The position numbers and the translations under genes were made by a program. Shown here one piece after another: positions 8,510 through 17,243 of a DNA stretch of 64,000 nucleotides. The DNA comes from JAKQEM01 sp964391185 (GTDB lineage Bacteria; Patescibacteriota; Gracilibacteria; Peribacterales; Peribacteraceae). The DNA lies in NCBI GenBank assembly GCA_964391185.1, contig CAYMIX010000001.1:62001-126000 (forward strand), given 5' to 3'. Position 1 is the stretch's first letter. Each line of letters begins with the position of its first letter. The notes beneath the pieces are model-generated. The model was not told the origin of the DNA. It saw only the letters and a program-made list of their open reading frames with translations, and searched no databases.

Positions 8510-9313
8510 TCAATGGAACAAGTCGATGAGCTCCTTCACAAGAATGATGACCAAGAATACCGCCAAGAATACACTACTGCTGTAGCCCCACCTCTGTTGG
8601 AGCTTTGGGTAATTCTTCGAGAGCTCCTGGAAGATCCGTCCGCCATCCAAGAACGAAAGTGGGATGAGGTTAAACGATCCGACAGCAAGCGACAGGAACC
8701 AGAGCGTCATGCAGAACTGAAGCCAGCATGGCGTATCGGGTCCTTGAATTTTTGCAATATCGCTAGTCGCACTGCCTTTCAGGATGGAGATGGGGCCCGA
8801 GACGCCTGTAAAGTTCAAGGTGGCCAGAGACTTGACGATTCCGTACAAAGAGACTGGCACCGAAGCGACAAAGAAGACTGCGGACAAGCCGGCTCCCATA
8901 AGCGAGGCGAGCCACCACGGCTTATTCTGAAGCAGTGCAAATGGAAGATAGGGGCCGACAACGAAGCCCAGTAGCGCTCCCATAATCGCATTCACAATCG
9001 GTCCCCCAAGATACACTTTGATCTTCTTCCACGAGGTTAGACTGTCGAGATTAGGCAGTGACACGTAGCCGCCAAACAACAACGGCCGAAAGACAAACAT
9101 CGTGCCCGCAAAGCGCTTGCAGTACACAATTGGACCAAGTCCCACTGTAAACGTTTCAGGAACGAGACCGCACTTCCTGGCCATCCAATAATGACCGAAC
9201 TCATGCATGGCGATGCAGATTCCGACGCAGATGCAAGCAATGAAGGCATCCATGGACTTACCCCATTTATCGATGGTTGAAAGGTCTGTGCAAGACAACA
9301 ATATCTTGCGCAT
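8510..9313 (-). CDS. Site-2 (M50 family) membrane metalloprotease
   Basis: This is a 267-aa intramembrane zinc protease. HEFGH lies near residue 37 (MHEFGHYWMARKCG) and the second motif 'NLIPLSFLDGGRI' near residue 220 supplies the third metal ligand. Membrane helices lie around both motifs and at the C-terminus ('VFLAVFLVIILVKELI'). There is no PDZ domain between them, so the protein is a compact RseP/SpoIVFB relative. An internal ATG (9253, MDAFIACICVGICIAM) gives a more usual N-terminus and may be the real start. The substrate is unknown; such proteases often release anti-sigma factors or clear signal peptides. Confidence 0.85.
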   Translation of the reverse strand: MRKILLSCTDLSTIDKWGKSMDAFIACICVGICIAMHEFGHYWMARKCGLVPETFTVGLGPIVYCKRFAGTMFVFRPLLFGGYVSLPNLDSLTSWKKIKVYLGGPIVNAIMGALLGFVVGPYLPFALLQNKPWWLASLMGAGLSAVFFVASVPVSLYGIVKSLATLNFTGVSGPISILKGSATSDIAKIQGPDTPCWLQFCMTLWFLSLAVGSFNLIPLSFLDGGRIFQELSKNYPKLQQRWGYSSSVFLAVFLVIILVKELIDLFH

Positions 9314-9360
9314 CGGAGTCTACAGTAGTTATTTCAACAGATGTAGCATTTTTTACAAGA

Positions 9361-10821
9361 CTATACCCTCAATACCTTCGTTATCTTCGTCCCAACAGCA
9401 AGCAGTCCCACGAATCCAAAGGAGACGAGAAGTGCGATAACCGTCCGCAGGTTTGTCGTGAGGTGCGGAGCAAATAAGTAGAGGCCGCCGCCAAGTAATA
9501 CCGTGTACATCAGCCACTGTTTCATGTGCGAAGCAGTGATGCGCATCGGGAGGATTTTCAGGCTTTGTGGCAGCAGAAGAATCGCGAGGAAGCAATGCAC
9601 GGCAATCGACGTGTATGCAGCGCCTTCAAACCCGTAACGTGGGATCAACAAAATATTCAGCCCGAAACTTAGGATCACACCAAGCGTGAGTGTCGTCACC
9701 AGCGGCTTCCATTCGTGTTTTGTCAGCAGGTTATAAAACGCAAAGAGCACGATGCCATTGAGGAGCATCGGAATTGCGAGGAGTGAGAGCGCAGTATCGG
9801 AGCCTGGGTGTAGCACTGTCGAAAGGTATTGGTCGTTCGTGAGGAGTGCCATTACTGGCCGTGCCCAGGTGATGGAATAGAGGAAGGCCGTTGTATTCAG
9901 GAGAATAATCGCAAAGAAAATTGTTCCGACAAAGTTGCGTGTGTCTTCACCCTTTTCTTGGCGGTCGATGAGTATCGGCAGCGTGGAATTCAGGAGGAAT
10001 GTTGGGATCAAGTACGCCATCTCCACTGCGCGAAGTGCGGTGCCGTAGTACGCATTTTGTATTTCGAAATCTGGTCGTAGGAGCGCAATCATTGTTACAT
10101 CTGTTTGCCTGTAGAGTGCAGTGCACAAGTATGCAAGTCCGTATGGAGCTGCACGTTTTAGGAGAGACGTGATCATCGGTCCGTCCCATTTCAGGCGCAC
10201 TGGCATTAGCTTCTGCGCGTAGTACGTCGAGAAAATGAAGAGGACGACAGCGCCCACTCCCCCTGCTGCGAGGAATGCTTCGTAGACCCAGAGGTCGTTG
10301 GTGCCGCGCACGCCCATCGCAATGATTGCTGCGATAATCGCCACTGCGACGACGCGCTGCATCACTTCGGCGATAAATACATAACGCATTCTGTACGTCA
10401 CCTGGAAAATCGTCCGCTGGATTCCCGCGAGTAAGGTGAAGAATGGAACGAGTGAGGAAATCGTGACGCCGATGGGGAGTGGTGTCCCCTTCCATGCGGG
10501 GAGAATCCAGACGATCAAGAGTGCTAGCCCAAGTGACCACACAGTAATAATCGAACGTAAAATAATAAGCGCGCTCATCATCGCTGGTTTGTCTTTGGCT
10601 CGCGATACTTCTCGAACGGCAACGGCATAGAGTCCGAAGTCCGCGAGGATGCCGAAGATCTGCAAAAAGCTATAGGACGAGTTGTAGTTTCCCACCAATT
10701 CTTTGCTGAGCCCGGATACCACGAGTTTGATCGTGATGATGCTCAATGCAGCCATTGCAGCCTGGCTTCCTACCTGCCACAACGTGGAAGAAGCGATCCG
10801 GCTGGTATGAGAAGCGCTCAT
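9361..10821 (-). CDS. Polysaccharide flippase (Wzx/MATE-like, multi-spanning membrane protein)
   Basis: The protein is 486 aa from ATG at 10821 (MSASHTSRIASSTLWQVGSQ). A longer in-frame start at 10932 would overlap divergent pyrB and is rejected. It has about 12-14 hydrophobic segments, with the first helices 'AALSIITIKLVVSGLSK' and 'FLQIFGILADFGLYAVAVRE' typical of the PST/Wzx exporter family. Such proteins flip lipid-linked sugars across the membrane. A glycosylphosphotransferase (42839) and a GT2 enzyme (50546) in the window could feed it, although the three are not in one operon. It is divergent from pyrB with about 90 bp between starts. Confidence 0.85.
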   Translation of the reverse strand: MSASHTSRIASSTLWQVGSQAAMAALSIITIKLVVSGLSKELVGNYNSSYSFLQIFGILADFGLYAVAVREVSRAKDKPAMMSALIILRSIITVWSLGLALLIVWILPAWKGTPLPIGVTISSLVPFFTLLAGIQRTIFQVTYRMRYVFIAEVMQRVVAVAIIAAIIAMGVRGTNDLWVYEAFLAAGGVGAVVLFIFSTYYAQKLMPVRLKWDGPMITSLLKRAAPYGLAYLCTALYRQTDVTMIALLRPDFEIQNAYYGTALRAVEMAYLIPTFLLNSTLPILIDRQEKGEDTRNFVGTIFFAIILLNTTAFLYSITWARPVMALLTNDQYLSTVLHPGSDTALSLLAIPMLLNGIVLFAFYNLLTKHEWKPLVTTLTLGVILSFGLNILLIPRYGFEGAAYTSIAVHCFLAILLLPQSLKILPMRITASHMKQWLMYTVLLGGGLYLFAPHLTTNLRTVIALLVSFGFVGLLAVGTKITKVLRV

Positions 10822-10911
10822 GTGGGAAAAGGGACTGGTATTACGTATTAGGGCTAAGGGTTTTAAATTTCCCCTTCCCCCATAATACATATCCCGTAAT
10901 ACTATGTCTGC

Positions 10912-11826
10912 ATGAAGCTTTCGTTCAGACATCTCACTTCTGCAGCCCAGGTCACCAAGGCTGATGCGGATGCGTTATTGAAGCGTGCGGCGGAAATGGA
11001 GAAAGTTCTCAAGAAAGGCGGTTCGACAATTCTGAAGGGCAAAGTGCTCGCAGCTCTTTTCTATGAGCCAAGCACACGCACACGTTTAAGCTTCGAATCT
11101 GCGATGATTCGCCTCGGAGGTTCAGTCATTACGGCTGATGGCTTCCAGTTTAGCTCGATGTACAAAGGCGAGACAATCGAAGATACGATGATGATGGTTT
11201 CTGGTTACGCAGATATCATTGCAATGCGCCACCCAGAAGTGGGCAGTGCGGATAAGGCAGCTGCCGTCAGTCCAGTTCCATTTATCAACGCGGGCGATGG
11301 TCCGGGTCAGCATCCGACACAGGCGTTGCTTGATCTCTACACCGTTGCAAAGGAACACGGCAAAGTGGATGGCGCGCGCATCACCATGGTTGGCGATCTC
11401 AAATATGGGCGGACGGTCCATTCACTCGTCCAGCTACTCTCACTCTACAAAAATATTCACCTGACATTCATTGCGCCGCCACAACTCCCGATGCCCGAGA
11501 AGGTCATCAAACTTCTCAAAGAAAAAAAAGTTTCCTACACCGAGAGTGAAGATCTTGATGCGGGGCTCGATGCCGACATCGTGTACATGACGCGCGTCCA
11601 AAAAGAACGATTCGATGACATTAAACAATATGAAAAATTGAAGAATGCGTATGTGCTTACCGCACGTCATCTCAAAGCGCGCAAAACAATCGTGATGCAT
11701 CCACTTCCTCGCGTTGGGGAAATCACGACAGACGTAGATGTTCTACCAAATGCAGCATACTTCCGTCAGGCAAAAAATGGTGTTCCTATGCGCATGGCGC
11801 TGCTTGCGATGATGCTGGGGGAATAA
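10912..11826 (+). CDS. pyrB: Aspartate carbamoyltransferase
   Basis: The 304-aa catalytic chain joins carbamoyl phosphate to aspartate, the committed step of pyrimidine synthesis. Carbamoyl-phosphate motif 'STRTRLSFESA' (residues about 53-63), 'HPTQALLDLYTV' (about 128) and 'HPLPRVGEI' (about 263) are intact. The length is normal. No pyrI regulatory chain is adjacent. A TACTAT box ends 6 nt before the ATG, consistent with a leaderless transcript. pyrC follows about 0.8 kb downstream on the same strand, separated by a gene on the other strand. Confidence 0.96.
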   Translation: MKLSFRHLTSAAQVTKADADALLKRAAEMEKVLKKGGSTILKGKVLAALFYEPSTRTRLSFESAMIRLGGSVITADGFQFSSMYKGETIEDTMMMVSGYADIIAMRHPEVGSADKAAAVSPVPFINAGDGPGQHPTQALLDLYTVAKEHGKVDGARITMVGDLKYGRTVHSLVQLLSLYKNIHLTFIAPPQLPMPEKVIKLLKEKKVSYTESEDLDAGLDADIVYMTRVQKERFDDIKQYEKLKNAYVLTARHLKARKTIVMHPLPRVGEITTDVDVLPNAAYFRQAKNGVPMRMALLAMMLGE

Positions 11827-11843
11827 TGATAATTCAGAAAAGC

Positions 11844-12524
11844 TCAATGGAAACCGTCACCCAGCCCAAGTGTTTCTAATTTTAGCCTTAATTCGTGAAA
11901 CGCCTTGGGCATTTCATTTGAGGTCTGATGTACATGTACCCCCTCCCAAATTGTTCGCATGTTCCTTTTGAAGAGGATGCCGCATGCGTTGAGTGTATCT
12001 TTTAATGGCTGCATTAACGTATTTCCATATCCCCATATCAATTTATGTTCGTCGAATTGTATATCGCACTCTTCGCCAACAATACTCAGGCCCGTTAGTC
12101 CATCATGAGTGAGCACGTGTTCGTGATCCCAAAGATTGCTTTCTAGAATGATTCTATCTACTCCAACATAATGGTATGTCTGAACCGTGCGATCAGCATT
12201 GCTACGTTCCAATACAACACGTACTTCGGATCCGACATGTTCAAGAAGGCTCATGAACAATGCGAACAATTCTTTTCGCGTTTCAGAGATCACCAATCCA
12301 GGAATCACACGTCCAGTTGCGTTATCCCGATATTCTACATCTTTGAAACCTCGTACAGGAATATTTGATCCACAAGGACACGGCCTGATTGCATCAGTTA
12401 ATTCAAAATCACCGTACCTATCTATTTGCAAATAATCATCGACTTCTTCCGAGGACATATTGTCGAACGTCCGTCCGTTATGATTTTCCTTGCGGCATGT
12501 GCTTGATTGATTGAATGAAAACAT
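11844..12524 (-). CDS. Hypothetical protein with CPCGS motif
   Basis: A 226-aa protein that I do not recognise. 'IRPCPCGSNIPVRGF' near residues 45-60 resembles the CxCGS start of SEC-C-type zinc motifs, but no second Cys/His pair is obvious. The rest is mixed alpha/beta and soluble ('FALFMSLLEHVGSEVRVVLE', 'LGLGDGF' at the end). An alternative start MSSEEVDDY lies at 12458. It sits between pyrB and pyrC on the opposite strand, so it is probably not part of pyrimidine synthesis. Confidence 0.6.
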   Translation of the reverse strand: MFSFNQSSTCRKENHNGRTFDNMSSEEVDDYLQIDRYGDFELTDAIRPCPCGSNIPVRGFKDVEYRDNATGRVIPGLVISETRKELFALFMSLLEHVGSEVRVVLERSNADRTVQTYHYVGVDRIILESNLWDHEHVLTHDGLTGLSIVGEECDIQFDEHKLIWGYGNTLMQPLKDTLNACGILFKRNMRTIWEGVHVHQTSNEMPKAFHELRLKLETLGLGDGFH

Positions 12525-12608
12525 ATTCGTATGAAAAATTGTTTATTCACAACAAGCAAGTGGTCAAAATAATAGCATTGGTCAAACACATATCCTAGAC
12601 TGCGACTG

Positions 12609-13940
12609 ATGCACAAGTCTCTCCTCCTCCACGGCGGCCGCGTCATCTCTGCGGAGCATGACACGATCGATGATGTGCTTGTGCGCAATGGAGTCGTGGA
12701 AGAAATTGATCGATTTGTCGAGGAGTACGATGAAATACACGATGTTTCCGGGAAGTTATTGTTCCCTGGTCTTATCGATTGTCACGCACATTTCCGCGAG
12801 CCAGGATTGGAGCACAAAGCAGATATGAAGAGCGAGTCAGCAGCTGCGTTTGCCGGAGGCGTCACCACCGTCTGCGAAATGCCGAATACGAATCCACCTA
12901 CAAATACCGTTGCAGCGTTGGCAGATAAAATTCGCCGCGCAGAAGCCGTCAAAAATGTTGATCTTCGGTTTTTCTTTGGCATCACCCAAGACATTCACCT
13001 CGCAACGTTCCGTGAACTGATGGAAAGTTCTGCGGAGGAATCCAAGCGTTTGCGTGCGAAATTATCAGGAGTGAAAATTTATTTGGATCACTCAACGGGC
13101 AATCAGAAAATTGAAAACGAATTACTCGATGAAGTATTTAAAACATGTGCAGAGCATAAGGTAACGCTTGTCGCGCACTGCGAAGATCCCGAAACAAACG
13201 CCGCAGCAGCAAGCCAAAATACTCGCACATATATTGCGGTACATTCACTCATTCGTCCTGCGCAGAGCGAAATGGTTGCGATCGAAAAAGCATTGGCGCT
13301 CGCACAAAAACACGGAACACATTTGCACGTTGCACACCTTTCAACCGAAGGTGGAGTGGAGCTTATTCGCGATGCAAAAAAGAGTGGCATTCGTGTTACA
13401 TGCGAAGTGACGCCGCATCATCTCATCCTCACGACAGAGGACTACGAGAAGCTCGGCACACTCGCAAAGATAAATCCTCCACTACGCTCGTACAAACATC
13501 GTGCGGGGCTGTGGCAGGGCATCATCGATGGTGTTATCGATTGTATCTCCACCGACCACGCGCCACACACATTGGAAGAGAAGCGGACGGGTCCGGAACT
13601 CCAGGCGCCAAGTGGTGTTCCGGGCATCGAAACAATGTTCCCATTGTTACTTAGTATCGCCGGTGGCAAATGGCCACATCCAACGGAACCGTGGGCGAGC
13701 TGTCCCCCATTCACGTACAAAGATATCGTCAGACTCTGTGTGTATAACCCAAGCCGCATCTTTAAGCTTGGAAAAAACGAAATCGAAGAAGACAAACCTG
13801 TTGATATTGTCATCGTCGACCCAAATGCGGAGTGGACGATCGAGGCGAAGAATCTTCACTATAAGTGTAAGTGGACACCCTTCGAGGGGTGGCAAGTTCG
13901 CGGCAGAGTTGAAAAAGTTTTGGTGGCCCGCCGACCATAG
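12609..13940 (+). CDS. pyrC: Dihydroorotase
   Basis: A 443-aa zinc amidohydrolase that cyclises carbamoyl aspartate. 'DCHAHFREPG' (metal HxH, residues about 58-67), 'VAHCEDPE' (about 193), 'HVAHLSTEGG' (about 240) and 'STDHAPHT' (about 316) are present, matching the class I PyrC type. TAGACT ends 7 nt before the ATG, so the transcript is likely leaderless. The C-terminal line 'WTPFEGWQVRGRVEKV' is echoed in the DNA about 140 bp downstream (14017-14062), outside the gene, suggesting duplication or replacement of the 3' end. Confidence 0.95.
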   Translation: MHKSLLLHGGRVISAEHDTIDDVLVRNGVVEEIDRFVEEYDEIHDVSGKLLFPGLIDCHAHFREPGLEHKADMKSESAAAFAGGVTTVCEMPNTNPPTNTVAALADKIRRAEAVKNVDLRFFFGITQDIHLATFRELMESSAEESKRLRAKLSGVKIYLDHSTGNQKIENELLDEVFKTCAEHKVTLVAHCEDPETNAAAASQNTRTYIAVHSLIRPAQSEMVAIEKALALAQKHGTHLHVAHLSTEGGVELIRDAKKSGIRVTCEVTPHHLILTTEDYEKLGTLAKINPPLRSYKHRAGLWQGIIDGVIDCISTDHAPHTLEEKRTGPELQAPSGVPGIETMFPLLLSIAGGKWPHPTEPWASCPPFTYKDIVRLCVYNPSRIFKLGKNEIEEDKPVDIVIVDPNAEWTIEAKNLHYKCKWTPFEGWQVRGRVEKVLVARRP

Positions 13941-13971
13941 CAGAAGGGATACATTATATTGTTAAATGTAT

Positions 13972-13999
13972 GCCCACCTTCGCTGAAGCTACGGTGGGC
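13972..13999. repeat. Palindromic repeat, CCCACC-TAGC / GCGAAGGTGGG family
   Basis: Arms GCCCACCTTCGC and GCTACGGTGGGC face each other over a 4-nt centre. Close relatives occur at 21771, 23652, 42686-42775 and 53964. Confidence 0.7.
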
Positions 14000-14016
14000 G
14001 ACCTTCTGCGAAGGTC

Positions 14017-14062
14017 GGACGCCGTTTGAAGGTCGGACGGTGCGAGGGAAAGTAGAGAAAAT
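14017..14062 (+). pseudogene. Remnant resembling the pyrC 3' end
   Basis: Read in one frame it gives WTPFEGRTVRGKVEKI, close to the end of pyrC (WTPFEGWQVRGRVEKV). It has no gene start of its own. It may be the ancestral pyrC end displaced by a repeat insertion, or a fragment of a lost paralogue. Confidence 0.5.
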
Positions 14063-14087
14063 CATTCAGGCGGATTGAGGGAGATAC

Positions 14088-14116
14088 TTGACAAAAATAC
14101 TATACATACATAGTAT
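14088..14116 (+). promoter_or_regulatory. Consensus promoter with overlapping palindromic operator
   Basis: TTGACA (14088-14093), an exact 17-bp spacer and TAGTAT (14111-14116). Inverted arms ATACTAT (14097-14103) and ATAGTAT (14110-14116) overlap the -10, as expected of a repressor site. A 100-nt leader follows, with an 8-bp stem (TCGCAGTC / GACTGCGA) starting near 14147. Confidence 0.7.
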
Positions 14117-14223
14117 CCGCCTCTCGTTCCTTGGCAGCATTTTCGTGTGCATCCAGTCGCAGTCACGTATTTCTCATTGTGAGGAAAGACTGCGATTGTC
14201 GTGGACATCATCAGGAGAATGTC

Positions 14224-14907
14224 ATGAGGACGATCGTTGGAATGCTGGTGTTGCTCTGTGGAGTTTCGGCGCAGGCGGAATCCCCTCAGTGGGTCCATCA
14301 GTTCGAGAGGGGCAGTGTCACGTTCAACCCTGCCCAAGAGAAGGGATCTATCAATTTTAGTCTTAATGGAAAAATCCACACGTTCGAGATCGTGCGACTC
14401 AAGGATGCCTGGCGGTGGGATGTTTTCTGCATCACCGCACTCTGGAGCGAGGAATGTGGTTACCTCTTCCAGCAGCGATGGGAAAACAAGTCTCAGAGGA
14501 TCCTATTATTTGGGGATCCGCCGCCGTATGCAGAGGAGATCTGCAAGTGGATGTGGCATGCGCCACGCATCGCAGTCGTCGATGTCGAAGTGACGTCAGA
14601 TCTGCTTTCCCGTCCGGAACCTCTCAAGGCAGAAAATATTCCCATTCCAGAGATGGATCCCATCTTTTTTGCTTCTGACGAAGAGCAGGAGCAGTGGAAG
14701 CAGGAAGAAGCGGATCGGATGAACGAAGAAATCGAGGAGGGGTGGTCTCAACATCTTTCCAGCGACTACGAACGGCTGGTCGGCACTGCTGAGCTGCCGT
14801 GCGGGATCAAGATTGAAGTGCAGCAGTGCCGCGATGACGACAGTGATCCAGAGATTGCAGTGTTCGTCGTTGATTACAAGACGAACACGATCTGGAAGCA
14901 TCGCTGA
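14224..14907 (+). CDS. Secreted protein of unknown function (227 aa)
   Basis: The start ATG at 14224 is chosen because AGGAG lies 6-10 nt upstream and a signal peptide follows directly (MRTIVGMLVLLCGVSAQA, cleavage before ES). The mature protein is about 210 residues, acidic in the middle ('SDEEQEQWKQEEADRMNEE') and has a few Cys (FCITALWSEECG; 'LPCGIKIEVQQC'). I recognise no domain. A strong TTGACA promoter, an operator-like palindrome and its own terminator make it a self-contained unit. It shares the AQA-E cleavage pattern with the protein at 5689. Confidence 0.7.
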   Translation: MRTIVGMLVLLCGVSAQAESPQWVHQFERGSVTFNPAQEKGSINFSLNGKIHTFEIVRLKDAWRWDVFCITALWSEECGYLFQQRWENKSQRILLFGDPPPYAEEICKWMWHAPRIAVVDVEVTSDLLSRPEPLKAENIPIPEMDPIFFASDEEQEQWKQEEADRMNEEIEEGWSQHLSSDYERLVGTAELPCGIKIEVQQCRDDDSDPEIAVFVVDYKTNTIWKHR

Positions 14908-14937
14908 TCGTTCAACTGCCACTCCCGATGTCCAACA

Positions 14938-14975
14938 CCCCGCAACCTTCAATAGAAGGAAGCGGGGCTTTTCTT
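14938..14975 (+). terminator. Rho-independent terminator after the secreted protein gene
   Basis: CCCCGC (14938-14943) pairs with GCGGGG (14962-14967), with inner pairing CCTTC/GAAGG, followed by CTTTTCTT. Confidence 0.8.
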
Positions 14976-15016
14976 GAGACTAATCAACGTGCTTATACCT
15001 CTGAAATAAGGAATGG

Positions 15017-15105
15017 TCCTTCGTGGCTCGCGACGATGTGTCATGGTGAGGTGCCCCGTCGCGGGGCCACGAACCATCACATCGCTCGCACCTCAGGATG
15101 ACACC
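15017..15105. repeat. Long dispersed inverted-repeat element, copy 1
   Basis: About 90 bp able to fold on itself, from 'tccttcgtggctcg' to 'cctcaggatgacacc'. A near-identical copy in the opposite orientation lies at 19813-19906. Confidence 0.75.
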
Positions 15106-15107
15106 GC

Positions 15108-17024
15108 TCAGACTTCCACGAACAGTGGGATAACCATCGGTTCCCGGTCAAGCTTTCGGTCAAAGTATCGATACAAGGCTCCGGTTACCGCGCGCTTATG
15201 CGCTTTGCGGTCGGTTTCTCCTCTGTTCAATTCCTCTTCGTAGGCTTTCTTGGATGTCTGAATAATTTCGGATGTGATCTCTAATTGTTCTGATCCGTAG
15301 ATGAGTCCGCGTGTAATCACATCGGGGTCGCCGACGAGACGCTTGGATTCAGCATAGACTTTGAACAAGATCACAATCACGCCGCTACCACTCATAATCT
15401 TACGGTCCGTGAGCACGCGCTGGCCTTCGCCTGCGGCACCACGACCATCGATGATCACATCGCGGAACGGGATTTTCTGTTTGCTGCGTCGTGCGGCTCC
15501 ATTTGTTTCAAATTCGAGGATTTCACCGTTTACGAGCAAGTGGATTTGGTTATCCGGGTAACCGATATTCCGCGCTAGTTCCGCATGTGCGGCGCGCATG
15601 TGCGGTTCACCGTGTTCCGGAATGATGTGCCGTGCACGCACTAAGCGGTGCATGAGCAAGATGTCATTCTGGTAACCGTGACCGGTAGTGTGCAGTGCGA
15701 ATTCCTGATTGGTCTTCACGACTGCTCCTTTCAAATACAAGTTATTGATAACTTTCGCGACCGCGCGTTCGTTCCCGATAATCGGGTTCGAGCTGAGGAT
15801 CACAGTGTCGCCGCGTTGTACGTTGACGCTTCGGTGTGTACCGAGACCCATGCGTGCGAGGCCGGCCATTTCTTCTCCCTGACTACCTGTCGTGATAATG
15901 ATCACTTCGTTATCAGGAAGTTTTTCCATTCCTGGGCCAGCTTTGCGGACAAGCCCGCGTGGAGCTTTGAGGTAGCCGAGGTTTGTCGCGATTTCGACGT
16001 TCGCTTCCATACTGCGTCCTGAGAGAAAAATTTTTCGATTAGTATCCTTCGCAACGTCGATTACCTGTTGAATGCGGTTCAGGAGACTGGAGAAAGTGGA
16101 AATGATCACGCGTCCTTCAGCGTCCTTAATAAGGTCCTTAATTGTATTGCTGATCTCACGCTCGCTCTTAGAGTTACCCGGCTTAGTCGCGTTGGTAGAA
16201 TCTGCGATGATTGCGAGCACACCTTTCTGACCGAGCTCGGAGAGTCTCTGGAAGTCTGCCGGCGGTTCATTCATCGGCGTCAGATCAAACTTAAAGTCGC
16301 CTGTGTGCACGATGGTTCCATGTGGCGTGTGGAGAGCGACCGCAGCAGAATCAGGGATTGAGTGCGTGACGCGCAGGAATTCCACCGAAGTTTTACCGAG
16401 AAGAACCTTCTGCCCGTATGGGACAATATTGAGCTTTGCCTTCGACGTAAGACCTTCTTCATCGAGGCGCTTTTTGACAAACGCCATCGTGAGCTTGGTT
16501 CCGTAGCAAGGCGGGTAGTGTAGTTGTGGCAGCAAATGCTGTACTGCACCGATGTGGTCCAAGTGTCCGTGCGTGAAGAGTACTGCTTTGATGCGATTCT
16601 CTCGCCCTTTCAAACATGTGATGTCTGGGACGAGGTAATCGATACCGAGCATGTCTTCGTCGGGGAACTGGAGTCCGAGGTCGATGATGTAGATGTCGCC
16701 ATCTACTTCGACAACGAAACAGTTTCGTCCGACTTGTTCGAACCCTCCGAGTGGGTACACCTTTAAGCCTGTGCGCTTCCCGGTGTCCGCTTGTGCGGTT
16801 TGTGCCTGGGGCTTAGCTTGTTGAATACCCTGCTGCTGAGGGGCTCGTTGTTGCTGAGGACGATTGTGATGTCTCTGCCTGTTATTGTGATTGCGTTGCG
16901 GACGTTGTGGTCCGTTTGCTTGGTTGTTGGATGTGTTCTGGGTTGGCTGTCCGTTTTTTTGATCGGCAGGTACTCCGGAAGGGCCAGCGAATTGTCGCTG
17001 CATCCATTCTTTCACCGTTTTCAT
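15108..17024 (-). CDS. rnj: Ribonuclease J
   Basis: The 638-aa protein is a beta-CASP metallo-beta-lactamase RNase that processes and degrades RNA by endonuclease and 5'-exonuclease action. The metal motif 'FTHGHLDHIG' (residues about 150-159), 'VHTGDFKFD' (about 240) and 'TTGSQGEEMAGLARM' (about 380) are present, followed by the C-terminal domain. The first about 85 residues are a low-complexity Gln/Asn/Arg/Pro tail ('NHNNRQRHHNRPQQQRAP') before the catalytic core 'LKVYPLGGFEQVGRN'. Such a tail may bind RNA. It is divergent from the PP2C-like gene. Confidence 0.95.
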   Translation of the reverse strand: MKTVKEWMQRQFAGPSGVPADQKNGQPTQNTSNNQANGPQRPQRNHNNRQRHHNRPQQQRAPQQQGIQQAKPQAQTAQADTGKRTGLKVYPLGGFEQVGRNCFVVEVDGDIYIIDLGLQFPDEDMLGIDYLVPDITCLKGRENRIKAVLFTHGHLDHIGAVQHLLPQLHYPPCYGTKLTMAFVKKRLDEEGLTSKAKLNIVPYGQKVLLGKTSVEFLRVTHSIPDSAAVALHTPHGTIVHTGDFKFDLTPMNEPPADFQRLSELGQKGVLAIIADSTNATKPGNSKSEREISNTIKDLIKDAEGRVIISTFSSLLNRIQQVIDVAKDTNRKIFLSGRSMEANVEIATNLGYLKAPRGLVRKAGPGMEKLPDNEVIIITTGSQGEEMAGLARMGLGTHRSVNVQRGDTVILSSNPIIGNERAVAKVINNLYLKGAVVKTNQEFALHTTGHGYQNDILLMHRLVRARHIIPEHGEPHMRAAHAELARNIGYPDNQIHLLVNGEILEFETNGAARRSKQKIPFRDVIIDGRGAAGEGQRVLTDRKIMSGSGVIVILFKVYAESKRLVGDPDVITRGLIYGSEQLEITSEIIQTSKKAYEEELNRGETDRKAHKRAVTGALYRYFDRKLDREPMVIPLFVEV

Positions 17025-17170
17025 AGATGATGGTTAGATATGAGATATACGTCTGTACTGAACATATAGTACTCTTACTCATTTGGAATAGCAAATGTTT
17101 CTTGTCACGACATCGACTTTTTGGCTTACATTCAATGTTTTTTTCTCCGGGAAATTTGTTTTTGATGTCT

Positions 17171-17198
17171 GTAGGGGCGTTGCATGCAACGCCCCTAC
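17171..17198. repeat. 28-bp perfect palindrome (GTAGGGGCGTTGC family), copy 1
   Basis: GTAGGGGCGTTGCA is followed at once by its exact reverse complement. A second copy with one central change lies at 40456-40483. It is intergenic, just before the PP2C-like gene. Confidence 0.75.
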
Positions 17199-17243
17199 AA
17201 GACCTTTTCCTTTGGTAACTCACACTGTACCCTATCCACCTGT

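Noticed and set aside
10822..10932. N-terminal extension of the flippase
   Set aside because: It would overlap the start of divergent pyrB and adds a non-hydrophobic tail before a normal flippase start.
13859..14065. 68-aa minus-strand ORF after pyrC
   Set aside because: It is the antisense of the duplicated pyrC 3' ends; its internal repeat only reflects that duplication.
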